From Francisella sp. SYW-9 (lineage in GTDB: Bacteria; Pseudomonadota; Gammaproteobacteria; Francisellales; Francisellaceae), in NCBI RefSeq assembly GCF_008711465.1, contig NZ_VXKQ01000005.1:1-64000 (forward strand): 64,000 nt of DNA. Direction: 5' to 3'. The translations under genes were made by a program, and so were the position numbers. The notes beneath the pieces are model-generated. The model was not told the DNA's origin. It searched no databases and was given only the letters and a program-made list of their open reading frames with translations. Positions 1-9,303 of this stretch are shown here, piece by piece; position 1 is the first letter of the stretch, and every line of letters begins with the position of its first letter.

Positions 1-867
1 TTAGGCTCTGTGCACAAAAATAAATTTTCATCGAAGCCAAATAAAAGTACAAGCTAATTTAATCATACCTAGATATGCTGAAATAGTTTTATCAAACCTA
101 GAAAATACTCTTCTAAAATGTTTGATTTTAGAAAAGAAATTCTCTATCAAATGTCTTTCTTTGTATATATGAATATCAAAATCTATAGGGTTTATAGTAT
201 TTGATTTACAAGGAATAACAGCTTCAGAGGATATATTTTGAATATGTTCCCTAATCTCATTAGAATGATATGCTCTATCAGCGATGACTTTTGTATTATA
301 TATTTTTTGTAGTAAGTCTATAGCTACCTTACTATCATGAGTTTTGCCTTCTGATAGTAATATTTCCATAGGATTGCCTAAAGCATCCGTCATAGCATGA
401 ATCTTAGTGGTTACTCCTCCAACTGACCTACCAATTGCTTGGTTATCATTCTTGTCATATCCTGTAGAACAGGCATGCGCTCTTGTTATCGTTGAATCAA
501 GCATAACTTCTTGTAAATCAGGGTTTTGTACCGACTTAAATAATCTAGAGAATATACCTTTATCACACCAGTCTTTAAAACGCTTATGTATTGATCTATA
601 TTTACCATAATAAAATGGTAGCATCCTCCATTGGCAACCTGTACGTAACACATAAAATACAGCTTCAATAAACAATCTCAATTTGTCTTCATCATTGCTA
701 TGTATACCTTTTTGTGATTTTAAGAATGATAAAATACTTGACCAGAATACTTCTTTTATATGATAATGCATTTGCTAAACCCTTGGTATTTATTGTCTTT
801 CAACTTTTAAATAACAACGGTTTAGCTATTTTCAATCTAATTTATATTTTTTGTGCACAGAACCTAA
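1..867 (-). mobile_element. IS5-family insertion sequence, ISFtu2-like, complete
   Basis: A complete insertion sequence bounded by terminal inverted repeats. The left end reads TTAGGCTCTGTGCACAAAAA and the reverse complement of the right end (847-867) reads TTAGGTTCTGTGCACAAAAA, one mismatch in 20. The single transposase gene fills the interior on the minus strand. The left flank lies outside the window, so a target duplication cannot be checked; the right flank begins TATA. The name ISFtu2-like rests on family, protein length and Francisella context, not on a database match. A diverged fragment of the same kind of element lies at 27907-28068. Confidence 0.9.
28..771 (-). CDS. IS5-family DDE transposase
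   Basis: A 247-residue transposase that would catalyse cut-and-paste movement of the surrounding element. The N-terminal part (about residues 1-80) carries the IS5-type segment around GCQWRMLP and KRFKDWCDKGIF. The catalytic triad can be placed: first Asp in LDSTITRAH (about residue 92), second Asp in VIADRAYHS, and Glu in KERHLIENFFSKIK near the C-terminus, the usual Y/H-x-x-R-x-x-x-E type signature of IS5 proteins. One uninterrupted frame, unlike the two-frame IS1031 relatives, and full length for the family, so the copy may be active. Confidence 0.92.
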   Translation of the reverse strand: MHYHIKEVFWSSILSFLKSQKGIHSNDEDKLRLFIEAVFYVLRTGCQWRMLPFYYGKYRSIHKRFKDWCDKGIFSRLFKSVQNPDLQEVMLDSTITRAHACSTGYDKNDNQAIGRSVGGVTTKIHAMTDALGNPMEILLSEGKTHDSKVAIDLLQKIYNTKVIADRAYHSNEIREHIQNISSEAVIPCKSNTINPIDFDIHIYKERHLIENFFSKIKHFRRVFSRFDKTISAYLGMIKLACTFIWLR

Positions 868-954
868 TATAATCTATAGAGTTTTAAGCTTTATAATTTA
901 GTTTGTTATATATAGTTTTATTATTTACATACCTCTACGATTAGTTTATTTTCA

Positions 955-1731
955 TTAGTGATTTAAAAAGTTTTGTTTCTTCAGTGTATCTAAAAGTTGA
1001 TTAGATAGATTATTAAACTCATCTTGTCTATATTTTAACTTGGTGTATACTTCTGCCAAGTTTTTAACCTTACTTTCCTCAATTTTCTTTTTTAGTTCTG
1101 GAAAGGACATATAGCGATTCCAACCTTCTTGATTACGGTCATAATAGATTTCTCTGATGTCATCATCTGTATAGTCGTGATACGTATCATAGTGAATAAC
1201 TCCTTTGATTGGTAGTCTTGACCTTTTTTCTGGATTTTCGTCTGGGTAACCAAGAGTGAATGATGTTATAGGGACTACATTTTTAGGTAAATTTAAAATT
1301 TCAATTATTTTTTGAGCACTCCAAAGAGTAGTGCCCATGTAACAAGTACCTAGTCCCTCACTTTCTGCAGCGATAACCATATTTTGAGCTGCAATACATG
1401 CATCAACTGTTCCATTCATAAAACTAATAAAATTATCAAAATTTTGAGGAGCATTTTCTAAATTTAACCAACGTCTCATACGATTTAAATCAACACAAAC
1501 TGTAATTACAATAGGTGCTTGTTTAACCATGTTTTGTTTATGTTGAGCTTCATATAATTTATTTTTAATAGTTGTATCTTTACTGATGATAATAGAAATA
1601 ATCTGCATATTACCACTTGATGCAGTTCTTATTCCTGATTCTAAAATTCTATTTAATATTTCTTCTGGAACAGGATCTTTCTTAAATTGTCTAATTGAAC
1701 GATGATTAATTAGTGTTTGATATGTGCTCAT
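955..1731 (-). CDS. Nitroreductase family flavoprotein (NfsA-like)
   Basis: A cytoplasmic FMN-dependent oxidoreductase of 258 residues, expected to use NAD(P)H to reduce nitro compounds, quinones or flavins. The N-terminal NHRSIRQF motif (about residues 9-16) and the following RTASSGNMQ form the FMN phosphate-binding site of the nitroreductase fold, and ESEGLGTCYMGTTLW is the typical central helix-loop. The C-terminal extension with a long charged helix (LPELKKKIEESK region and beyond) is like the NfsA/FRP branch rather than the short NfsB branch. It is transcribed divergently from the FAD monooxygenase gene. Natural substrate unknown. Confidence 0.85.
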   Translation of the reverse strand: MSTYQTLINHRSIRQFKKDPVPEEILNRILESGIRTASSGNMQIISIIISKDTTIKNKLYEAQHKQNMVKQAPIVITVCVDLNRMRRWLNLENAPQNFDNFISFMNGTVDACIAAQNMVIAAESEGLGTCYMGTTLWSAQKIIEILNLPKNVVPITSFTLGYPDENPEKRSRLPIKGVIHYDTYHDYTDDDIREIYYDRNQEGWNRYMSFPELKKKIEESKVKNLAEVYTKLKYRQDEFNNLSNQLLDTLKKQNFLNH

Positions 1732-1910
1732 AATAAGTCTTTACAGTATCATAGTAATAATTTGATATTAACATAAACACATATTTAGAGTTATTGATCT
1801 AAACAGCAAAATTTACAATATATTAGTTCAGATATAAGTATTTATTCTTAATAAGCTTTATTAAAAATAAAGGGTGTTAGAAATTTTCTAAAATAGATAC
1901 CTTATTCTAG

Positions 1911-1973
1911 AATGTCCATAATTAGTTATAATTGGTCTAATTTTTGATATTTTTATATAAGTGATTTTTATAC
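1911..1973 (+). promoter_or_regulatory. Promoter/operator block shared with 16.3 kb
   Basis: Bases 1911-1950 match, with 3 differences in 40, the minus strand of 16314-16353 upstream of a small secreted protein gene. The block contains the imperfect dyad ATAATT..TTATAAT and ends in TTGATAT, which can serve as a -35 box; TTATAC near 1968-1973 is a possible -10 with a spacer of about 18. The end of the block is about 44 nt from ATG 1995 or 56 nt from ATG 2007. Conservation at two unrelated genes at matching distance suggests a common activator or repressor; the regulator is not identified. Confidence 0.55.
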
Positions 1974-1994
1974 CATTTAAGGTGTGAATACCAT

Positions 1995-3527
1995 ATGGGG
2001 ATAAAAATGAAAAATATTTATGATGTTGTAATTTCAGGAGGCGGACCATCTGGTGTAGCCGTAGCTATTGAGTTAGGTTTACATGGTATTAAGACTCTAG
2101 TTCTAGAAAAACATGATGAGCCTATGTACTCAGCTCGAGCTCAATTACTTAACTCAAGAACAATGGAGCTAATGTTGCGCTGGGATACATGTGATGCTCT
2201 TAGAAAAGAAAATATGCTTAATGTTTCTAATTTTATATGGTGCTCTGGATTAAATGGTGATGTCTATTCTTCGGTAGAGATGCATGATTACCATAATAAT
2301 AATTCTCCGGAAGAGATTATTCATATTCCACTATGGGTGACTGAAGGAGTCTTAAGATCAAGGTTGAATAAACTAAGCTCAGTTGAAATGTTGAAAAACA
2401 CGGCAGTTACTGAAGTTAATAATCAAAGCGATGATTTTATACAAGTAAAAGCTAAAAATCGTAAAACTAACCAAACACAAGAGTTCTATGCTAAGTATGT
2501 TATTGGTTGTGATGGTGCAAATAGTGTTGTGCGTAATGCATTAGGTATTAATTTTAGTAAACTAGCTTCTGGAAGACGTATGACTAATATACTTTTTGAA
2601 GCACCTGGATTATTTGATAAAGTAAAAATTGATAAGGCAGCTTTATATTTTATTATAAATAATAAACATCCTGGAGTTGTTGGGCCTGTAGATCCCAAAA
2701 ATAATCTTTGGTATACACTTTTTTATGATGAGAGTGATACTAAAAATATCGAAGATTTAGATATTGGTTCTATAATAAATAAAATGGTAGGATTTGAGTT
2801 TGATAAGAAAATCGTTAGTGCTGCTTATTGGAATATGCAAATAGAACTAGCAGATGCATATTCAAAAAATAATAAGATATTTCTCGTGGGAGATAGTGCT
2901 CATTCTTTTGCGCCAACAGGGGGGTTAGGGTTAAATACGGCTTTTGGAGATGTATCAAATTTAGCTTGGAAGCTAGCTCATGTAATAAAAGGTAAACTAC
3001 CAGAATATGTGCTTAGTACTTATCAACAAGAAAGAAGACCTATAGCCTATATGAATTTAACTAAAGCTGAAGAGAATGCTAAAGCTTTGATAAACCTTAG
3101 CTCAGAACTATCATCTGAGGAATATCCTCAAGCATATGCTAAGTTATCAAGAAAACATGCTCTTTCAGCAGGCATAGGTATGGGCTATGCTTACTTTGAT
3201 TCATCGTTAGTTAAGTTGCACGATGGTCAATATACAGAGCCTATGGAGCAGTCAAAATATGACCCTAAAGATTTACCTGGATATTTCCTGCCGAATGTAA
3301 CATTATATGAGAAATCGATATATAGAACTCTTTCTATGACTGACTGGACATTGATTATTTCAGGAAATAAATGTAATACTAACATAAGCGGCGTTAATGT
3401 GTTAGAGCTTCCTAAAGATACTTATTCTAGTACTTATGTTTTAATTAGACCTGATTGGCATATTGCTTATACGAGCAATAAGCTTGATTTAGATACTATA
3501 AACTCGCTTGTTAACTTTGGTAAATAG
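1995..3527 (+). CDS. FAD-dependent monooxygenase, PheA/TfdB (MhpA-like) family
   Basis: A 510-residue flavoprotein hydroxylase of the aromatic-ring type. The N-terminal dinucleotide-binding motif GGGPSG is followed by a Glu-ended second strand (LVLEKHDEP); VIGCDGANSVVR is the DG motif, and VGDSAHSFAPTGGLGLNTAFGD is split here as VGDSAHSFAPTGG and LGLNTAFGD, the FAD ribityl-binding GD motif. The last 100 residues would be the thioredoxin-like domain of this family. Two starts are possible: ATG 1995 behind AAGGTG, or ATG 2007 behind GGGG; the second puts the Rossmann motif at the usual place. A CitE-like lyase follows after 55 nt, so the two may act in one catabolic or tailoring route. Substrate unknown. 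Confidence 0.85.
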   Translation: MGIKMKNIYDVVISGGGPSGVAVAIELGLHGIKTLVLEKHDEPMYSARAQLLNSRTMELMLRWDTCDALRKENMLNVSNFIWCSGLNGDVYSSVEMHDYHNNNSPEEIIHIPLWVTEGVLRSRLNKLSSVEMLKNTAVTEVNNQSDDFIQVKAKNRKTNQTQEFYAKYVIGCDGANSVVRNALGINFSKLASGRRMTNILFEAPGLFDKVKIDKAALYFIINNKHPGVVGPVDPKNNLWYTLFYDESDTKNIEDLDIGSIINKMVGFEFDKKIVSAAYWNMQIELADAYSKNNKIFLVGDSAHSFAPTGGLGLNTAFGDVSNLAWKLAHVIKGKLPEYVLSTYQQERRPIAYMNLTKAEENAKALINLSSELSSEEYPQAYAKLSRKHALSAGIGMGYAYFDSSLVKLHDGQYTEPMEQSKYDPKDLPGYFLPNVTLYEKSIYRTLSMTDWTLIISGNKCNTNISGVNVLELPKDTYSSTYVLIRPDWHIAYTSNKLDLDTINSLVNFGK

Positions 3528-3582
3528 TAAAAAAGCTAGCTTAAGTTAAATAAGATAGTTTTATATCATAAGGATTTTTATC

Positions 3583-4344
3583 GTGAATGAAAATAATTCA
3601 TTAATGTCTTTGTTGTTTATCCCGGGTAATAAGGTTGAACGCTTTGATAAAGTTAAAGTTAGAACAAATGCAAGTGGTATAATTATTGATCTAGAAGATA
3701 CTGTCGCTGATATTGAGCAAAAGAACAAAGCTAGGGTTAGTGTTATAGAATATCTAAAAAAAACTTCTAAAGCGAAAGAAGATTTTAAATATTGTCTTCG
3801 AATTAATAGTCTAAATACTATCCATGGTTTTAGAGATATACTTTCGCTTTTAGAAGCGGATGTTGTTCCTGATGTTTTGGTTTTGCCAATGGTTGAGTCA
3901 GCAAGCACACTGCATCAACTTGATAGTTTATTTCAAGGAAAAACACCTTCATATATAGCTTTGATAGAGTCTACGGAAGGTTTTAGAGATATAGATCAGA
4001 TAGCACATTCAAGTAGTAATCTTGTTGGACTAGCTCTAGGTGGAGGAGATCTTACTTTTGAATTAGGGGCATCTTGTTCATGGGATTCATTATTGTACTT
4101 TAGATCTCAACTAGTTGTTGCAGCTAAAAATGCTAATCTTATAGCGTTAGATGTTCCTTTTAATGATATAAGAGTACAAAGTGATGGGTTGTTTAAAGAA
4201 GAGGTAAGAAAGATTAAATCACTGGGCTTTGATGGAAAACTATGTATACATTCTAGGCAAGTAGATATGTTACAAGAGATTTTTAATGTTCCTGAAGTAA
4301 AAGGGCATTCAATTGATCTTGGAAGTTCTGATTTTGATCTTTAG
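3583..4344 (+). CDS. HpcH/HpaI aldolase / citrate lyase beta (CitE-like) family protein
   Basis: A 253-residue TIM-barrel protein of the CitE-like lyase family, which cleaves or makes acyl-CoA or 2-oxo acid C-C bonds with a divalent metal. Family signatures seen: LFIPGNKVERFDK at the N-terminus, IIIDLEDTVAD (metal-site Glu/Asp strand), LRINS (substrate Arg), ALIESTEGF (catalytic Glu strand), GLALGGGDLTFELG (Asp ligand) and LCIHSRQV near the end, where Ser stands in place of the usual Pro. It starts at GTG with AAGGA nine bases upstream. It follows the FAD monooxygenase closely and is probably co-transcribed. Exact reaction not inferable. Confidence 0.82.
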   Translation: MNENNSLMSLLFIPGNKVERFDKVKVRTNASGIIIDLEDTVADIEQKNKARVSVIEYLKKTSKAKEDFKYCLRINSLNTIHGFRDILSLLEADVVPDVLVLPMVESASTLHQLDSLFQGKTPSYIALIESTEGFRDIDQIAHSSSNLVGLALGGGDLTFELGASCSWDSLLYFRSQLVVAAKNANLIALDVPFNDIRVQSDGLFKEEVRKIKSLGFDGKLCIHSRQVDMLQEIFNVPEVKGHSIDLGSSDFDL

Positions 4345-4356
4345 ATAAGACTAAAT

Positions 4357-5247
4357 TTATTTGATCTCTGCTAATATTCTATGATAATTTTTAAAACGAG
4401 TAGGGTTTATATTGCCTTGCTTTAATTGATTAACTATTTCACAGCCTTTTGAGTTTTCCTCATGAGAGCAGTTTCTAAATTGACACATCCCTTTATACTT
4501 TTTGAAATCCAAGAAACCATCAAAAAGCTCTTCTTTAGAAATATGCCATAGACCAAACTCTCTAATACCTGGGGAGTCAATGATATTAGTATTATCATCT
4601 ATCTCATATAAAGTAGAGCAAGTAGTTGTATGACGGCCTTTTTTAGTTGAGTTAGAAACGGCTGTTGTTTCTGTGATTTTCTCACCGAGTATAGTATTTA
4701 GGGTTTCAGATTTACCAACCCCAGATTGACCTAAGAATATTGAAGTATGATCTTTAATAGTATCTAGGAGCTTATCAATGCCAAGATTACTCTTAGCAGA
4801 GATATAAAAAACTTTATAACCGATATCTTTGTATACATTTACTAAGCTCTCTATAAACGCTTTATCTTCAGCTGTTTGGCTATCTATTTTATTTACCACT
4901 ATGATCGGTTCAATATCACTATTATGTAAAGCAGCTAAGTATCTATCTATATAATGCTCAACAGGTGCGGGTGAATGAGTGATTATAATTGCTGCATAGT
5001 CAATATTTGCAGCTACATTTTTATTTTTACGTTGATACTGATTAGGGCGTGATATTAGATTTTTTCTTTCTAATAATTTTGTAATTACATATGTTGAATT
5101 AGCATATTCAAGCTCAACATTATCGCCGACAGTTAGCTCACCCTTAAAATTGTTACGATATAGTGATGAGACTTTCTCATTATTGGCTAGTTTAACTAAA
5201 ATATTACCGCCAAAATTAGTTATGATTTTTCCTTGCAAAGAATTCAA
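4357..5247 (-). CDS. rsgA: Ribosome small subunit-dependent GTPase A
   Basis: RsgA (YjeQ), a GTPase that checks late 30S subunit maturation and releases assembly factors such as RbfA. It is 296 residues. An N-terminal OB-fold precedes a circularly permuted GTPase domain: NKID (G4) comes before GQSGVGKS (G1), followed by the TTT of GRHTTTCS (G2) and DSPGIREFG (G3). The C-terminal zinc knuckle is complete as C-x4-C-x-H-x6-C (CQFRNCSHEENSKGC). It is convergent with the CitE-like gene, with only 12 nt between the stop codons, and stands alone. Confidence 0.95.
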   Translation of the reverse strand: MNSLQGKIITNFGGNILVKLANNEKVSSLYRNNFKGELTVGDNVELEYANSTYVITKLLERKNLISRPNQYQRKNKNVAANIDYAAIIITHSPAPVEHYIDRYLAALHNSDIEPIIVVNKIDSQTAEDKAFIESLVNVYKDIGYKVFYISAKSNLGIDKLLDTIKDHTSIFLGQSGVGKSETLNTILGEKITETTAVSNSTKKGRHTTTCSTLYEIDDNTNIIDSPGIREFGLWHISKEELFDGFLDFKKYKGMCQFRNCSHEENSKGCEIVNQLKQGNINPTRFKNYHRILAEIK

Positions 5248-5391
5248 ATTAAATTATTTATTATTAAAATTTATTATAAGCTTTATTAATTAAATTGTTA
5301 ATAAATAACTCTCAAGTTATTTGAATAAGATTTAGTTCTTTGCTAGTATCAAATAAGTCTTATAGGCTTTACACAAGTAAAAGGAGAGAAA

Positions 5392-6108
5392 ATGAATAAA
5401 ACTAAAATTCTAAGTCTGATCGCTTTAGGTGCTTTAGGAACATCTATGTCTTATGCGGCAGATAATGCTAAAGCAGACTCAAAAGATAACCTTTCGCCAG
5501 AAGGTTACTGGGTACAGTTTGATGAAGATCCAGATGCGGGTCGTGGCATGCCAGAGGGGATTATTCATACTTATTTTGCTAAAGACAGTAAGTATGGTAA
5601 AAAAGGAACTCTTCAGATGGAGATTGCAGTTCCTCTAATGTCAGTTAATTCTGCAGGTAAGCCAGCTAAGCCAAAAGCTACTTGTAATAACTGTTCAAAT
5701 GGATCTTACAATGGCTTTAATTACAAAGGTAAAAATGCTCCTTTACAAGACTTTATATTTGCAGGGAATATGCAAGAGAAAAAAGGAACAGCTCAACCAC
5801 CTACTAAAAGCTCAATGTATGATAATGGCGGAGTTATAAACCCTAATGATGGTAAGATTTATGCTGCATCAGCACAAGTTCAAGATAATGGTAAAGTTAT
5901 GTATTCTAAAGCTGCGTATATTGTATGGGGTAAAGAGTTAGGTAGCAAAGCAGCTCATTGGCAAAGAATCACAAAAGCTGATTATGAGAAAGTTAAAAAA
6001 GATTGTGGTGTAACAGCCGATGGCCAGTATACAAACAAAGACAAAAAAGTAACAAGTCAGTGTACTAACTATCCAGTATCTCAATTTGGGGTAAAAAGTC
6101 CTGTTTAA
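5392..6108 (+). CDS. Secreted DUF2147-like protein, copy 1
   Basis: A 238-residue exported protein with a clear signal peptide (KTKILSLIALGALGTSMSYA, cleavage after AYA/YAA about residue 22-23). The mature part matches the DUF2147 pattern: GYW near the start, a central NP-x-DGK-x-Y segment (INPNDGKIYAASAQVQDNGK), and a C-terminal WGK...HWQRI. Two Cys sit close together in CNNCSNG and two more near the end, so disulfides are likely in the periplasm. The next gene is a paralogue 58 nt downstream, so this is a tandem duplication. A good AAAGGAGA ribosome site precedes ATG. Function of the family is unknown. Confidence 0.78.
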   Translation: MNKTKILSLIALGALGTSMSYAADNAKADSKDNLSPEGYWVQFDEDPDAGRGMPEGIIHTYFAKDSKYGKKGTLQMEIAVPLMSVNSAGKPAKPKATCNNCSNGSYNGFNYKGKNAPLQDFIFAGNMQEKKGTAQPPTKSSMYDNGGVINPNDGKIYAASAQVQDNGKVMYSKAAYIVWGKELGSKAAHWQRITKADYEKVKKDCGVTADGQYTNKDKKVTSQCTNYPVSQFGVKSPV

Positions 6109-6166
6109 CTAATAACATTTTTTCTTTATACTTTCTTCTAAAATCATTTTCCAAATTAAACATATA

Positions 6167-6817
6167 GTGCTAAGAAAAGTTATATTAATATTTTTATTTA
6201 CTTATTTTGCTAGTAGCTATGCTAATGATAAAAAGCTTTTAGCTGATGGTTATTGGTTGCAAAAAGATAAATCTACAGATTCAAATGTCTCAGTTATCCA
6301 TGCATATAATAATGCTCAGAATAACTTAAATGCAGAGATTTTTGTGCCATTATCTGATGTTGACTATGGTAAGGCACATGCTCCGATAATTTATTGTACA
6401 CAATGTGGCAAAGGCGATGCCTATGGCAATAAGTATGATTATTCTAGTGGTAAGTATACGTATCAAGGATTAGAATTTGTTTGGAATATGAAAATGAAAA
6501 GTTCAGCTGAAGCTGGCGCTAAGGGACCTGTATATTTAGATGGTGCCGTATTAAATCCTCACGATGGTAAGTATTACCATGTAAAAGCTCAAACTATAGA
6601 TTATGGTAAAAAAGTATTTGTTAGAGCTTTTTGGGGACCATTAGGTAAAAATGAATATTGGCAGAGAATTTCAAAAAAAGAAGCTAAAAAAATAAGAAAT
6701 CTATGTGGCTTAACCAAAGATAATGTCTATCCTTATGAAGATAAAGATGGCAATGTAGCCAATAAAGAGCTTTTTGAAGAATGCGCAACTAGAGATTTTA
6801 TAAAAAAACCTTTATAA
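6167..6817 (+). CDS. Secreted DUF2147-like protein, copy 2
   Basis: A 216-residue paralogue of the preceding protein. It shares GYWLQKD at the start of the mature region, CTQCGKGDAYGN in place of CNNCSNGSYNGF, NPHDGKYYHVKAQTIDYGK, WGPLGKNEYWQRI and the two C-terminal Cys. The signal peptide is MLRKVILIFLFTYFASSYA (cleavage after about residue 19). The start is GTG at 6167 with no strong ribosome site, so translation may be weaker than that of copy 1 or coupled to it. mutL begins 14 nt after its stop. Role unknown; likely periplasmic. Confidence 0.75.
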   Translation: MLRKVILIFLFTYFASSYANDKKLLADGYWLQKDKSTDSNVSVIHAYNNAQNNLNAEIFVPLSDVDYGKAHAPIIYCTQCGKGDAYGNKYDYSSGKYTYQGLEFVWNMKMKSSAEAGAKGPVYLDGAVLNPHDGKYYHVKAQTIDYGKKVFVRAFWGPLGKNEYWQRISKKEAKKIRNLCGLTKDNVYPYEDKDGNVANKELFEECATRDFIKKPL

Positions 6818-6831
6818 GTTAAGATGTAAAA

Positions 6832-8628
6832 ATGAGTGATTATCGTCAAATAAAAGTACTACCAGAAAACTTAGCAAATCAAATAGCAGCTGGTGAGGTC
6901 ATTGAAAGACCTTCTTCGGTAGTTAAAGAGCTTGTTGAGAATTCTATAGATGCTGGAGCAACTGAGATAACTATAGAAGTCCAAGAGGGTGGTAAGTCTC
7001 TAATTAGAATCAGAGATAATGGTAAAGGGATTACTCATGATGATTTACAATTAGCTTTAACTCCACATGCCACAAGTAAAGTTTACACTCTTGATGAGTT
7101 AGAGTCTGTTGCTAGTATGGGTTTTCGTGGTGAGGCTTTGGCAAGTATTGCTTCAGTTTCAAGGCTGAAGATTATCTCAAAACATCAAGATTCAGATGAT
7201 GCTTGGCAAATAAATAACCAAACTAGAGAAGTTACTCCTGCAGCGCATGTTACAGGCACAACTATTGAGATCAGTGAGCTTTTTTATAATACTCCAGCTC
7301 GCCGTAAGTTTCTAAAGAAAGATAATACCGAGTTTCTACATATTTCTGATTTACTTAAAAAATATATGCTTTGCTACTTTGGGATAGCTTTTAGGCTTAT
7401 TCATAATGCTAAAGAGGTTAAAGATTTACTTTTAGCAGAAGATGCACAACTTAAATATAATCGTGTATTAGATTTATATAGTCGTGATTTTATTGAAAAT
7501 GCTATTTATATAGATAAAGAAGTTGGAGATGCTCATCTATGGGGATGGGTTGCTAGTCCAAGGTTTAATAGAGCTAGAGCAGATATGCAGAGTTTCTATA
7601 TTAATGGGCGTATTATCAAAGATAAAATTGTTACTCATGCGATAAAAAATGCTTATAAAGATGTTATGTATGGTAATAGATATCCGGCATTTTTACTTTA
7701 TCTTGATATGGATTATAAAGAGGTCGATGTAAACGTTCATCCAGCTAAAAGTGAAGTACGTTTTAGAAACCAAAAATTTATCTATGATTTTCTCTTTGGT
7801 ACTGTAAATAAAGCTATAACCACAAGTGCGGATGTTGGAGTTGATAAACCGACTTTTCGAGATGATATCCAAGAAGAATTAAGCAGTATGAATAATCCAT
7901 TGAATATTGGTAATATGAGCTTGGATATTAGTGTAGAAGATGAGCAAGAGGAATCTGAATCAAATACTAGTTTACTTGATAAATATCTGAATAATCAAAA
8001 TACTCAAGAAAATGAAATTCATATATCACAAAAACCAAAATCTAGTGGTTTAGGGCAGGCTATTTGTCAGATCCATGGTATATATATTCTCTCGCAAGTA
8101 GATGAAGGTGTGGTACTTGTAGATATGCATGCAGCCCATGAAAGAATACTTTATGAAGAGATGAAAAAAACTTGGCATGCTGATACTGATAAGTTTAAGC
8201 AGAATCTTCTAGTTCCTCTAACTTGTCAGCTATCAAGTAGTATAGTTGCGACTATTGATGAAAGTATTGAAGTTTTTGAAAAGCTTGGTTTTGAAATTTC
8301 TGTAGTAGCAGATGATGCGGTACTAGTGCGAGCAGTACCAATTTATGTGAAAAATAAAGATATTCAAAATTTAATATCAAATGTGGCTACAGAGCTAGTA
8401 TCTTCAGGTAAGACAAAGAGTGTTGAGTTTTATCTAAATCATATTTTGGCTACAGTATCTTGTCATGCTGCTGTACGAGCTAATGATAAGTTAAGTATTC
8501 CAGAGATGAATCATCTATTAAGACAAATGGAAACAGTTGAGAATTCAGGTCAATGTAATCATGGTCGACCAACTTGGGTAAAGCTAAGTTTTGCACAATT
8601 AGATAATTTCTTTTTAAGAGGGCGATAG
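6832..8628 (+). CDS. mutL: DNA mismatch repair protein MutL
   Basis: MutL couples MutS mismatch recognition to downstream repair. At 598 residues it is near the usual 600-620. The N-terminal GHKL ATPase has all its motifs: ELVENSIDAGA (catalytic Glu and Mg-binding Asn), RDNGKGI, TPHATSK and GFRGEALASI. DVNVHPAKSEVRF closes the transducer domain. A low-conservation linker (about 340-400) leads to the C-terminal dimerisation domain, which ends in QCNHGRPTW. Two secreted-protein genes precede it and a terminator-like hairpin follows at 8645. Confidence 0.97.
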   Translation: MSDYRQIKVLPENLANQIAAGEVIERPSSVVKELVENSIDAGATEITIEVQEGGKSLIRIRDNGKGITHDDLQLALTPHATSKVYTLDELESVASMGFRGEALASIASVSRLKIISKHQDSDDAWQINNQTREVTPAAHVTGTTIEISELFYNTPARRKFLKKDNTEFLHISDLLKKYMLCYFGIAFRLIHNAKEVKDLLLAEDAQLKYNRVLDLYSRDFIENAIYIDKEVGDAHLWGWVASPRFNRARADMQSFYINGRIIKDKIVTHAIKNAYKDVMYGNRYPAFLLYLDMDYKEVDVNVHPAKSEVRFRNQKFIYDFLFGTVNKAITTSADVGVDKPTFRDDIQEELSSMNNPLNIGNMSLDISVEDEQEESESNTSLLDKYLNNQNTQENEIHISQKPKSSGLGQAICQIHGIYILSQVDEGVVLVDMHAAHERILYEEMKKTWHADTDKFKQNLLVPLTCQLSSSIVATIDESIEVFEKLGFEISVVADDAVLVRAVPIYVKNKDIQNLISNVATELVSSGKTKSVEFYLNHILATVSCHAAVRANDKLSIPEMNHLLRQMETVENSGQCNHGRPTWVKLSFAQLDNFFLRGR

Positions 8629-8644
8629 CCTTAAATTTTCGTAG

Positions 8645-8671
8645 AGATAAGTTGAGGCTTATCTAATTTTT
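8645..8671 (+). terminator. Probable intrinsic terminator after mutL
   Basis: AGATAAG (8645-8651) pairs perfectly with CTTATCT (8658-8664) around a six-base loop, then AA and a run of five T. The stem is AT-rich, so strength is uncertain, but it lies 16 nt after the mutL stop. Confidence 0.55.
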
Positions 8672-8759
8672 GCTTAATTTATATTTTGGTTTACAGCAAT
8701 ATACTTTTTTAAAATATTTTGGTATATTTTGAGGTTTTATATTAAGGTTTTTTAAAAAA

Positions 8760-9299
8760 ATGAAATGTTTATTTTTATCTGGTAGTTTTCATAGTAAAAG
8801 TAGAAGTTTAGCTATATTAAAGAATCTTGAGGCATTTTTTAAAGATGATAATATTGTAATTCCAAATCTTAATGAGCTTCCTTTCTATTCTGAAGATTAT
8901 TGTGAAAATAAACCTAATTTAGTTATTGATTTAGTTGATCATGTTGAAGGGTCTGATGGCATAGTTATTTGTTCGCCAGAGTATAACCACAGTATTCCAG
9001 CTGTATTGAAAAATGCTATAGACTGGATTTCAAGACCTGCATATAATTCAGTTTTAAAGAATAAACCTATAACTATAATTACCCAGGCTTCAAGTTCAGT
9101 TGGAGGAGCCCGAGCTCAAGCACATATTAAATTGGTTCTTGATGCGACTCTTTCGAAAATTCATCCTTGTCATGAAATGATGATCTCAGGAGCAGAGGCA
9201 ATATTTGATCAAAATATGCAAATAATAGATGAGAAAGTATTAAGACGCCTTGAGAGACATATAGGAGATTTTAAAGAGTTTATTTATAAGAAAAGGTAA
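8760..9299 (+). CDS. NADPH-dependent FMN reductase family protein
   Basis: A 179-residue flavodoxin-fold reductase. LSGSFHSKSRS near the N-terminus is the FMN phosphate loop, and PEYNHSIPAVLKNAIDW is the hallmark motif of the NADPH-dependent FMN reductase / azoreductase-like family. The later QASSSVGGARAQ segment is also family-typical. It would act in the cytoplasm on flavins, quinones or chromate-like acceptors. The DinB-like gene follows after 4 nt and is probably in the same transcript. Confidence 0.85.
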   Translation: MKCLFLSGSFHSKSRSLAILKNLEAFFKDDNIVIPNLNELPFYSEDYCENKPNLVIDLVDHVEGSDGIVICSPEYNHSIPAVLKNAIDWISRPAYNSVLKNKPITIITQASSSVGGARAQAHIKLVLDATLSKIHPCHEMMISGAEAIFDQNMQIIDEKVLRRLERHIGDFKEFIYKKR

Positions 9300-9303
9300 G
9301 TCA

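Noticed and set aside
3561-3908. Open frame antisense to the CitE-like gene, and similar long antisense frames in sucC, kdsD, guaB and the sugar transferase
   Set aside because: They mirror the codon pattern of well-supported genes, have no ribosome sites and show low-complexity products.
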